The notes beneath the pieces are model-generated. The model was given only the letters and a program-made list of their open reading frames with translations, searched no databases and was not told the origin of the DNA. Below are positions 1 through 5,725 of a DNA stretch of 9,842 nt, piece by piece. The stretch comes from an uncultured Clostridia bacterium (GTDB lineage: Bacteria; Bacillota; Clostridia; UBA1381), in the NCBI GenBank assembly GCA_934463455.1, contig CAKSJU010000084.1, positions 1 through 9,842 on the forward strand, read 5' to 3'. Position 1 is the first letter of the stretch, and each line of letters starts with the position of its first letter. A program made the position numbers and the translations under genes.

Positions 1-156
1 ATTGTAAAATTCACATTTTACAATTAACTAATTATAGTTATATAATATAATATTTCAAAGGGACAAAGTTTATTCCGAATAATTTAATCTGAGCAACGCT
101 CCTGCTTTGCTCGCAAGAGATATTACAGCCTGTGCAAGGGAACATTTGCACAAAGG
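1..156. other. Non-coding left edge with clustered inverted repeats
   Basis: No open reading frame with a ribosome binding site was found here. The stretch holds five inverted repeats. Positions 1-10 and 15-24 form a perfect 10-bp pair with a TCAC loop. Positions 25-30 and 35-40 (TAACTA/TAGTTA) form a 6-bp pair. Positions 70-75 and 77-82 (TTATTC/GAATAA) form a near-palindrome. Positions 91-96 and 107-112 (GAGCAA/TTGCTC) pair. Positions 131-137 and 146-152 (TGTGCAA/TTGCACA) pair with an 8-nt loop. The last pair lies just downstream of the yajC stop codon on the minus strand, but no U-tract follows it, so it is not a convincing intrinsic terminator. Positions 91-150 are clearly richer in G+C than the AT-rich flanks. 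Confidence 0.5.
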
Positions 157-582
157 TTATTTTTTGTCCGTATCGGATGTTTCGGCATCATCGGGAATAC
201 TTTCCACTTTTTTACTGTCCGATTTTTTCTCAACTGTTTTTACGGATTGACGTTCCATTTTTAAAACTGTTTTTTCGTTCGGGTTACCGATGTTTCCGGT
301 TTCAATGAATATAAAATCATCTTTAATTTTAACGACTTTTCCGCATATACCGCCGATTGTGACAATTTTATCGCCTACGGTGAGCGCATTAATCATTGCC
401 TGAGCTTCTTTTTCCTTTTTTCTCTGCGGACGAATAATAATGAAGTACATGATAACAAAAAGTGCCACCATCATTACCAAAGGTCCGAGATTTGCCATAG
501 TCTGAGCTGCTTTGTCGGCAGCCTGCGCATCTGTTTCGAGTGTCTGAACAGTGTCTGCAAATACTTTTGTGATTCCTAACAT
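157..582 (-). CDS. yajC: Preprotein translocase subunit YajC
   Basis: YajC is a small single-pass membrane protein that associates with SecDF at the SecYEG translocon. The 141-aa product has a short N-terminal extension (residues 1-32), one hydrophobic segment at about 34-50 (PLVMMVALFVIMYFIII), and then the diagnostic RPQRKKEKE stretch starting at R51. The soluble part contains LTVGDKIVTIGGICGKV, the typical YajC core. The C-terminal tail from about residue 110 is charged and low-complexity (Lys, Ser, Asp, Glu), and the length is ordinary for Firmicutes. The ATG at 582 is preceded by AAGGAGAG at good spacing. The gene has its own promoter, and no tgt, secD or secF is seen next to it, although a neighbour could lie beyond the left edge. 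Family assignment is confident; the role in secretion is taken from the family. Confidence 0.95.
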   Translation of the reverse strand: MLGITKVFADTVQTLETDAQAADKAAQTMANLGPLVMMVALFVIMYFIIIRPQRKKEKEAQAMINALTVGDKIVTIGGICGKVVKIKDDFIFIETGNIGNPNEKTVLKMERQSVKTVEKKSDSKKVESIPDDAETSDTDKK

Positions 583-636
583 AAAATTTTACTCTCCTTG
601 TTGTTATATTGCTCGGTGTATTCACCTATAAATTCT

Positions 637-665
637 ATTATACAATATTGTGGCATAAATTTCAA
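637..665 (-). promoter_or_regulatory. Sigma-A-type promoter of yajC
   Basis: On the minus strand a TTGAAA -35 box (660-665) is separated by exactly 17 bp from a perfect TATAAT -10 box (637-642). Transcription would start near 630, leaving a leader of about 48 nt with the AAGGAGAG ribosome binding site close to the ATG at 582. This indicates that yajC is transcribed independently of the divergent transporter. Confidence 0.8.
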
Positions 666-677
666 GTATTTTATAAA
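648..677 (+). promoter_or_regulatory. Possible promoter of the YdcZ-type transporter
   Basis: TTGTGG (648-653), an 18-bp spacer and TATAAA (672-677) are the best plus-strand boxes upstream of the transporter. The -35 region would overlap that of the divergent yajC promoter. Both boxes are imperfect and the DNA is very AT-rich, so this is a weak prediction. If it is correct, the transcript has a leader of about 195 nt. Confidence 0.3.
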
Positions 678-729
678 AAAAATATAGATTATATAAAAAA
701 ACATAAAAATGAAAAAAAAGAAAATAATA

Positions 730-873
730 AAGCAAGAAGAAAGAAATGTGAATTTTTTTTGTGTTGCTTTTCGGCAAACTGAATTGCCGGAGCAAAAACT
801 CTTATCATTCATTACCCCGCGGATAAGAGAAATTTTATTACTGTTTGAGCCGATGCGGGGCGGCGGAACGGAG
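730..873 (+). ncRNA. Candidate structured leader RNA (possible pseudoknot) upstream of the YdcZ-type transporter
   Basis: Several helices can form together in this untranslated leader. AAGCAA (730-735) pairs with TTGCTT (764-769). Positions 770-777 pair with 784-791 in an 8-bp hairpin with an ACTGAA loop, including one G-T wobble. CTCTTATC (799-806) pairs perfectly with GATAAGAG (822-829), leaving a 15-nt loop. That loop contains CCCCGC (815-820), which is perfectly complementary to GCGGGG (855-860), giving an H-type pseudoknot that ends ten bases before the GGAG ribosome binding site at 870-873. Such an arrangement could gate translation. It does not match any riboswitch consensus that I can recall. 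The pairing is seen in the sequence; the regulatory function is inference. Confidence 0.4.
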
Positions 874-879
874 ATTTTT

Positions 880-1317
880 ATGTTGGGAATAATTTTTGCA
901 ATTATTGCAGGGAGCGCAATGAGCATACAGGGGGTCATGAATACGCGCCTTAGCGAAAAAATAGGTTTATATGAATCAAATATGTTTGTTCAGGGAACGG
1001 CATTTTTATTGTCATTATTGGCAGTTTGGATACTGGGAAAAGGAAATCTGAAAGAAATTGCAAGCGTAAACAAATGGTATCTTTTGGGAGGACTTTTGGG
1101 AATAGTTATAACAATCACTGTTATGCTGGCGATAGGGAAGCTTTCACCGACAGTTGCAATAAGTATAATTTTGATTTCACAGCTTTTGACAGCTGCTTTA
1201 ATAGATGCTTTCGGCATTATGGAAAGTCCGAAATGTGCTTTTTTATGGAACAAATATATCGGCTTGGCGTTGATGATAGGTGGAATGGTGTTATTTAAAT
1301 GGCAAGTAAAACAATAA
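880..1317 (+). CDS. DMT-superfamily YdcZ (DUF606)-type membrane transporter
   Basis: This is a 145-aa, very hydrophobic protein with about five membrane segments, at roughly residues 2-20, 33-52, 66-86, 91-110 and 122-141. The opening (LGIIFAIIAGSAMSIQGVMNTRLSEKIG) and the GKLSPTVAISIILISQLLTAALID stretch are typical of the YdcZ/DUF606 branch of the drug/metabolite transporter superfamily, whose members are half-size five-helix proteins. The substrate is unknown. The frame is open back to an ATG at 709, but that start has no Shine-Dalgarno sequence and would add 57 charged, non-family residues. The ATG at 880 has GGAG six bases upstream and gives the family's usual length. The stop codon lies inside the terminator stem. 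The gene stands alone, with a structured leader in front of it. Confidence 0.85.
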   Translation: MLGIIFAIIAGSAMSIQGVMNTRLSEKIGLYESNMFVQGTAFLLSLLAVWILGKGNLKEIASVNKWYLLGGLLGIVITITVMLAIGKLSPTVAISIILISQLLTAALIDAFGIMESPKCAFLWNKYIGLALMIGGMVLFKWQVKQ

Positions 1318-1346
1318 TGAGGGGAGTACCCCTCATTATTGTTTTT
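1311..1346. terminator. Bidirectional rho-independent terminator
   Basis: A perfect 14-bp stem (1311-1324 with 1329-1342) with an AGTA loop is followed by a U-tract on the plus strand (1342-1346). On the minus strand the same stem is followed by a TTTT run. It therefore serves both convergent genes, the YdcZ-type transporter and the OPA-type transporter. The transporter stop codon (1315-1317) is embedded in the left arm. Confidence 0.9.
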
Positions 1347-1365
1347 GATTTAATATAACGCCTTT

Positions 1366-2580
1366 CTAAAATTCTATTTTTGATTTATGACTTTTTCCTA
1401 TACTTAAAATATAACAAATTGCTGTGCCCGAAAGAGCGACTGCTGTCCATAAAACCAATGTTGCATTCCAGCCGGCTTTTTCGGAAAACAAAGCTATGCC
1501 GTACATTGATGTTGCACTGCCGATATATGTACAAAAGTTTAAAAGTCCGGACATAAAGGAAATTTTTCCGTATTGTCCGAATTTCGGAGGCATCATGCAG
1601 GTCATAATCCAGTTTACTCCGTGCATACAGCCTGTTAAAAGTGCTGCCAAAAAAACCGAAAGAGCAGGCGACTTACCGTTTGTCAGAAAAAGCAATGCAC
1701 TTGCAGCCGCACCGATTGCAAATATTGTTCCGGCAAGAAATGTTTCGCATTTAATAAGATGAGAATATATTGTTTCGGTGATTTTTGTTATAAGGATACT
1801 GAAAACAGGTAATATTACTCCTGTAAGAATTGCAATTTTATTATCTAATTTAAATGTTTCGCTTATATAAGACGGCATCCATGTGCTTACGCCGTCTCTT
1901 AATATTCCTTGAAGAATAATAATTAACATAAGACAAGCAATAACAATATAAATCTTTGCGGAAATTTTGCTTTTTTGCATGTATTTATTATCGTTACTTT
2001 TTGTTGTTTGTTTTATATTGGGACATTTTTTTATCCAAAAAATTGCCATAAGAGCCGCGCATGCCGCTGATACAAGAAAAATCGAATGCCATCCGCCGAC
2101 AAGAATACAAACCGGGGCAAGCGCATAAACAAGGATTGCTCCGACAGACCCGCCCCAAGAAACATACATACATGCCTTTGTGTAATCTTCAGAGGTAAAC
2201 AAAGATGTCATTATTTTAACAAGAGGAGGCCACATAAAAGCCTGCGCAATTCCGTTTACGCCCCATGCGGCGGACATGGCATAGGCAGAGCCGCAAAAGG
2301 GCAGCAGCAGATTCATTGATATTGTAAGAAGCAATCCGAAAAATATAAGCTTTTTGGGATTTATTTTGTCCCCCAAAAATCCGCTAAGCAATTGTCCTAT
2401 TCCGTAAGTTATTGCGCTTGTTGTCAAAGCAAGAGAAGCGTCCGATTTTAACATTCCTTCGGCTTTTACAATCTCCGAAATTACCGCTCCGTAGTTTATT
2501 CTTGTGACATAGCTGATTGTATAAAGCAGCATGAAAAATAAGCTCATTTTAAGTATTTCTTTTTTATCTGTCAACTTCAC
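1366..2580 (-). CDS. MFS transporter of the organophosphate:phosphate antiporter (OPA) type, GlpT/UhpT-like
   Basis: The product is a 404-aa integral membrane protein with about 12 hydrophobic segments and a charged central loop near residues 190-208. Two arginines match the positions that bind phosphate in GlpT. R27 lies in helix 1 (ISYVTRINYGAVI) and R228 in helix 7 (GILRDGVSTWMPSYI, compare the LRYGxxDWxPTYL pattern of GlpT). The stretch WPPLVKIMTSLF and the motif GGSVGAILVYALAP also fit the OPA branch. Such proteins exchange phosphate for phosphorylated sugars or glycerol 3-phosphate; which one cannot be told here. The start is a GTG at 2580 with AAAGGA 11 bases upstream, and it overlaps the end of the DeoR-type regulator by 17 bases, so translation is probably coupled. 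A sensor role like that of UhpC is possible but less likely. Confidence 0.85.
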   Translation of the reverse strand: MKLTDKKEILKMSLFFMLLYTISYVTRINYGAVISEIVKAEGMLKSDASLALTTSAITYGIGQLLSGFLGDKINPKKLIFFGLLLTISMNLLLPFCGSAYAMSAAWGVNGIAQAFMWPPLVKIMTSLFTSEDYTKACMYVSWGGSVGAILVYALAPVCILVGGWHSIFLVSAACAALMAIFWIKKCPNIKQTTKSNDNKYMQKSKISAKIYIVIACLMLIIILQGILRDGVSTWMPSYISETFKLDNKIAILTGVILPVFSILITKITETIYSHLIKCETFLAGTIFAIGAAASALLFLTNGKSPALSVFLAALLTGCMHGVNWIMTCMMPPKFGQYGKISFMSGLLNFCTYIGSATSMYGIALFSEKAGWNATLVLWTAVALSGTAICYILSIGKSHKSKIEF

Positions 2581-3397
2581 TTGAATTGCCGTCCTTTTCT
2601 TCCAAAATTTTGTTATCTGATGAAATATTGTTTGTCTCGGTTATCAGTTTAATTTCGTTTTCTTTGTATATCTCTTTTATTTCCCGAGGCAATTTTGAAT
2701 CTGTGATATAGTAAAAATTCTTATTCATATCACCGCTTTTCAGCAATGCACTTTTTTCATATTTGCTGCTGTCGGCAACAACAAAAATTTCATTTGCGCA
2801 TGAAATAATTTTTTTCTGGATTTGAGACAATTCACGTGTAAAGTCGCAAATTCCGTTTTTGAGAGAAATCGCGGCAGGGAAGATAAATGCTTTTTCAACT
2901 CTTAAATTGTCAAGTGTGTTAAGTACAAAATCGCCGTAAAATGAATTTTCACCCTTTAAATAAAATCCTCCGCATAAAATAATCTCATAATTCTTGTAAT
3001 CGCGTACCGCTTCAAACACATCGACCGAATGTGTTACGATGGTGAGCGTGTCAAAGTAGTCCATTATGACACGGATAAATTCCGCTGCGGTGCTTCCGGC
3101 ATCAATTGCTATGACATCGCCGTTTTTTATAAAGCTTGCGGCGATGTGTGAAATTTCTTTTTTTTCATCAACCATGCTTTCCAATCGTCTCGGAAAAGAA
3201 ATATGTTTTTTTATTGCCGATTTTAACACTGCGCCTCCGTGAACTCTCTCAAGCTCGTTTTCATTTTCAAGCTTTAGCAAGTCTTTTCTGATAGTTTCGA
3301 TAGACACCCCGAATTGCTTTGAAAGCGCAAGAGTGGTAACGGCGGAATTTTTTTTAAGTAAATCACAAATTTGTTTTCTGCGAATTTCTCCAACCAA
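2564..3397 (-). CDS. DeoR/GlpR-family transcriptional regulator
   Basis: This 277-aa cytoplasmic regulator has a DeoR winged helix-turn-helix at about residues 3-57 (EIRRKQICDLLKK, then FGVSIETIRKDLLKLE, then RVHGGA). It is followed by a DeoR sensor domain with DVIAIDAGSTAAEF, VTHSVDVFEAV, EIILCGG, FYGDF and ADSSKY. Members usually repress sugar-catabolic operons and respond to phosphorylated sugars. The frame opens upstream at 3451, but that codon lies within the promoter. TTG at 3397 is chosen because GGAGG lies at 3408-3412 and because family proteins begin at this point. The gene is first in an operon with the OPA-type transporter, which suggests that it controls uptake of a sugar phosphate. 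The last 30 residues form a hydrophilic tail of uncertain role. Confidence 0.9.
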   Translation of the reverse strand: MVGEIRRKQICDLLKKNSAVTTLALSKQFGVSIETIRKDLLKLENENELERVHGGAVLKSAIKKHISFPRRLESMVDEKKEISHIAASFIKNGDVIAIDAGSTAAEFIRVIMDYFDTLTIVTHSVDVFEAVRDYKNYEIILCGGFYLKGENSFYGDFVLNTLDNLRVEKAFIFPAAISLKNGICDFTRELSQIQKKIISCANEIFVVADSSKYEKSALLKSGDMNKNFYYITDSKLPREIKEIYKENEIKLITETNNISSDNKILEEKDGNSSEVDR

Positions 3398-3410
3398 AAT
3401 ACAACAACCT

Positions 3411-3438
3411 CCAATTAAATACAACTTTTTGCAATTGG
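3411..3438. promoter_or_regulatory. Possible autoregulatory operator of the DeoR-type gene
   Basis: CCAATT (3411-3416) and AATTGG (3433-3438) form an inverted repeat with a 16-bp centre. It straddles the predicted transcription start (near 3433) and reaches the ribosome binding site. The location is right for autorepression, but the arms are short and AT-rich, so this is inference only. Confidence 0.3.
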
Positions 3439-3439
3439 T

Positions 3440-3468
3440 ATTATACAACAATGAAATAAAAAAGTCAA
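3440..3468 (-). promoter_or_regulatory. Sigma-A-type promoter of the DeoR-OPA operon
   Basis: On the minus strand TTGACT (3463-3468) is followed after exactly 17 bp by a perfect TATAAT (3440-3445). The predicted start near 3433 leaves a leader of about 36 nt before the TTG start at 3397. This rules out the longer reading frame beginning at 3451. Confidence 0.85.
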
Positions 3469-3485
3469 TAGGAATTTAAAATTTT

Positions 3486-3541
3486 TTTAAAAAAGAAAAA
3501 GCCATAATTCAATTTCCGTGTGATGAAATTGAATTATGGCT
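3486..3541 (-). terminator. Rho-independent terminator of the metal ATPase gene
   Basis: A perfect 17-bp stem (3500-3516 with 3525-3541) with an 8-nt loop lies 16 bases beyond the ATPase stop codon. On the minus strand it is followed by TTTTTCTTTTTT. This ends the ATPase transcript and insulates the DeoR-OPA operon promoter, which begins about 20 bases further on. Confidence 0.92.
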
Positions 3542-3556
3542 GTATGAAATATTCTG

Positions 3557-5503
3557 CTATGCTTTTAATGCTCTCATTGAATTAAGAATTGCCAAAAGCG
3601 CAACGCCGACATCGGCAAAGATTGCAAGCCACATCGAGGCAAAGCCTATAAATCCCAAAACCATGATTAAAACTTTTACGCTGATTGAAAATACAATATT
3701 TTCTTTTACAATTTTCATGGTATACTTTGAAAGCTTTATTGCTGTCGGTATTTTTGCTATATCGTCGTTTATCAATATTACATCGGCAGCTTCTATTGCG
3801 GCATCGGAGCCTATTCCGCCCATTGCTATTCCGACATTTGCGGTTGCAAGTGAGGGAGCGTCGTTTATGCCGTCGCCGACAAATGCGCAGACATTATTTT
3901 TTGCAATTTCTTTTACGAGATTCACTTTATCCTGCGGCAAAAGCTCGCTTCGAATTTCCGATAAACCGAGTTTTTTGCCTACCGCTTCGGCAGCATTTTT
4001 TCTGTCACCGGTAAGCATAACGGTTTTTATCCCACTTTCTTCAAGTGCGGCAACTGTTTTTGTATCTCTTATTTTGTCCGAAACAGCTATATATCCGATA
4101 TATCCGCCGCCGCTTGCTACATATATAATTGTACCGAGAGCATCCGTATCGGGGACCGAAATATTATTATCATTCATTAATTTTTTGTTTCCTGCCAAAA
4201 TTTCGGTTTCGGAAAGTGTTACGGAAATTCCTTTGCCGGCTATTTCTTTGTAATCGGAAATAACGCTTGTGTCGATTTTTTGACCGAATTTTTTCTTTAT
4301 TGCGGAAGCTACCGGATGATTGGAATAATATTCGGCATAAGCACACAGCTTAAGAAAATCCTCTTCATTTATTACCGACTCGATTTTTGAAACCTCAAAA
4401 ACTCCCTCGGTCAGCGTCCCTGTTTTATCGAAAATAACAGTGTTTGTTTTTGAAAGCTCTTCAATTGCATTACCGCCTTTTACTATAAGACCTTTTTTTG
4501 AAGCAGCTCCGAGACCTGCAAAAAATCCCAAAGGAATTGATATTACGAGTGCACACGGGCAGGAAATAACAAGAAATGTAAGCGCACGCTGAATCCATTT
4601 CATAAATTCCATATTGTCAAAAAACGGGGGAATAACAGCGGTTAAAAATGCAAGTCCGACAACAATCGGAGTGTATACTTTTGCGAATTTTGTAATAAAT
4701 TTTTCGGATTGTGATTTTTGTTCAAGTGAGTTTTTCATAAGGTCAAGTATTCTTGAAGCTGCCGATTCCGAAAGCTCATGTGTTACTTTGATTTCCACGA
4801 CGCTGTCGGAATTTACATATCCGCTTAAAACCTCGTCTTGGCAGCCGGCTTTTCTTTTTACAGATTCTCCGGTGATGCACGAGGTGTCCATATAGCTTTC
4901 ACCGTTTATAATAATTCCGTCAAGAGGAACTCGCTCGCCGGGAGCAACAACTATTATATCTCCGACTTTTGCTTCGGAAGCTTCTATCTGTACCCGTTCT
5001 CCGTTTTTTAAAAGATATGCGTGGTCGGGACGAATGTCCATTATTTTGTTTACAGACTTTTCCGAACGCTCAAAAGCATAGTCCTGAAGCGATTCTCCGA
5101 TTTGATAAAAAAGCATAACGGCGGGAGCTTCGGCAAAATCTCCGATACATATTGCACCTATTGAAGCAACAGCCATGAGAAAATTCTCGTCAAACAATTC
5201 TCCGTGAAGAATGTTTTTAAAAGCATTTATTACAATATCATATCCTGCGATAATGTATGATGCGATAAATAAGATTGTTTTCAAGTTTCCTTTTGCAATA
5301 AATCCGCCGGTGAAAATAAGTAATCCTGCGGCAATTCTTATGATTTTTAGTTTATTGTTTTCCTCTTTTTCATGACCGTGGCAGCATGAACATCCGCCGT
5401 GACAGGCGTGCTCATGCTCGTGAGAATGACTATGTTCGCGGTTATGTTCATGATTATGTGAGTGTGTGTGTTCGTGAGAATGTTTTTTGATTTCGTCAGC
5501 CAT
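3557..5503 (-). CDS. P1B-type (Zn2+/Cd2+/Pb2+) heavy-metal-exporting ATPase with His-rich N-terminus
   Basis: This 648-aa membrane pump uses ATP to export divalent soft metals, like ZntA and CadA. All P-type signatures are present: TGES at residues 211-214 (actuator domain), CPC at 315-317 in the metal-binding membrane helix, the phosphorylated aspartate D359 in DKTGTLT, HP at 396-397, and GDGINDAP from 543. The final helices contain ADVGVALLAILNSMRAL, whose aspartate is typical of the P1B-2 (Zn/Cd/Pb) subgroup. In place of the usual GMxCxxC metal-binding domain, residues 8-42 form a run of His/Ser/Glu repeats ending in CHGGCSCCHGH. The ATG at 5503 has AAAGG ten bases upstream; the longer frame from 5545 starts inside the operator and is rejected. 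The gene is monocistronic. Confidence 0.95.
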   Translation of the reverse strand: MADEIKKHSHEHTHSHNHEHNREHSHSHEHEHACHGGCSCCHGHEKEENNKLKIIRIAAGLLIFTGGFIAKGNLKTILFIASYIIAGYDIVINAFKNILHGELFDENFLMAVASIGAICIGDFAEAPAVMLFYQIGESLQDYAFERSEKSVNKIMDIRPDHAYLLKNGERVQIEASEAKVGDIIVVAPGERVPLDGIIINGESYMDTSCITGESVKRKAGCQDEVLSGYVNSDSVVEIKVTHELSESAASRILDLMKNSLEQKSQSEKFITKFAKVYTPIVVGLAFLTAVIPPFFDNMEFMKWIQRALTFLVISCPCALVISIPLGFFAGLGAASKKGLIVKGGNAIEELSKTNTVIFDKTGTLTEGVFEVSKIESVINEEDFLKLCAYAEYYSNHPVASAIKKKFGQKIDTSVISDYKEIAGKGISVTLSETEILAGNKKLMNDNNISVPDTDALGTIIYVASGGGYIGYIAVSDKIRDTKTVAALEESGIKTVMLTGDRKNAAEAVGKKLGLSEIRSELLPQDKVNLVKEIAKNNVCAFVGDGINDAPSLATANVGIAMGGIGSDAAIEAADVILINDDIAKIPTAIKLSKYTMKIVKENIVFSISVKVLIMVLGFIGFASMWLAIFADVGVALLAILNSMRALKA

Positions 5504-5530
5504 AGTATCAAAACCTTTCTTGTTATAAAA

Positions 5531-5555
5531 TGAACATATGAACAACTGTTCATAT
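5531..5555. promoter_or_regulatory. ArsR/SmtB-type metalloregulator operator
   Basis: A perfect 9-2-9 inverted repeat occupies 5536-5555, with arms ATATGAACA and TGTTCATAT. It covers the predicted transcription start of the metal ATPase gene. A further TGAACA half-site lies immediately beside it at 5531-5536. The sequence closely resembles known operators of the CadC/SmtB/CzrA family, whose repressors release DNA on binding Zn or Cd. No ArsR-family gene is present in the window, so the regulator must be encoded elsewhere. Confidence 0.8.
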
Positions 5556-5559
5556 TTGT

Positions 5560-5588
5560 ATTATATGACATTTTATTATTATTGTCAA
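5560..5588 (-). promoter_or_regulatory. Consensus promoter of the metal ATPase gene
   Basis: On the minus strand TTGACA (5583-5588), a 17-bp spacer and TATAAT (5560-5565) give a perfect consensus promoter. Transcription would begin near 5553, at the edge of the ArsR-type operator. A strong promoter gated by a repressor fits metal-inducible expression. Confidence 0.9.
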
Positions 5589-5635
5589 TAGTTTTTTATA
5601 AAAAAATAAAAAATTCGTGAAAATAAAAACAGCCC

Positions 5636-5664
5636 TTGACAAAATGAGGTAAAAATGCGATAAT
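5636..5664 (+). promoter_or_regulatory. Promoter of valS
   Basis: TTGACA (5636-5641), a 17-bp spacer and GATAAT (5659-5664) precede valS. The start would lie near 5671, leaving a leader of about 55 nt. That is too short for a T-box riboswitch, and no T-box sequence or terminator stem is seen between the promoter and the gene. Confidence 0.75.
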
Positions 5665-5725
5665 ATAAAGAGTATAATGTGATATTTATGTGTTTTTACA
5701 AATAAGAAATACCGGAGGTTTACAA

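Noticed and set aside
131..152. Intrinsic terminator of yajC
   Set aside because: The stem has only 7 bp with an 8-nt loop, and on the minus strand it is followed by GGCTGTAATATC, without a U-tract.
730..873. Match to a known riboswitch (guanidine, fluoride, ZTP or preQ1 classes)
   Set aside because: The conserved nucleotides that I know for these classes are not visible, so it is reported only as an unclassified candidate.
709..879. N-terminal extension of the YdcZ-type transporter from an ATG at 709
   Set aside because: There is no ribosome binding site at 709. The extra residues are charged and unlike the family, and the stretch folds into RNA helices. The ATG at 880 has GGAG at correct spacing.
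3663..4253. 196-codon plus-strand frame inside the metal ATPase gene
   Set aside because: It is antisense to highly conserved P-type ATPase motifs, has no ribosome binding site, and its protein is a hydrophobic shadow of the opposite frame.
5377..5482. CRISPR-like or tandem DNA repeat
   Set aside because: The repetition comes from alternating His/Ser/Glu codons in the ATPase gene. There are no uniform repeats or unique spacers.
5504..5545. Longer metal ATPase starting at 5545
   Set aside because: The start codon is a TTG inside the operator and within a few bases of the predicted transcription start, with no ribosome binding site. The ATG at 5503 fits better.
5690..5725. valS start at the upstream ATG 5690
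   Set aside because: It has no Shine-Dalgarno sequence, whereas the ATG at 5726 has GGAGG seven bases away and gives the usual ValRS N-terminus.
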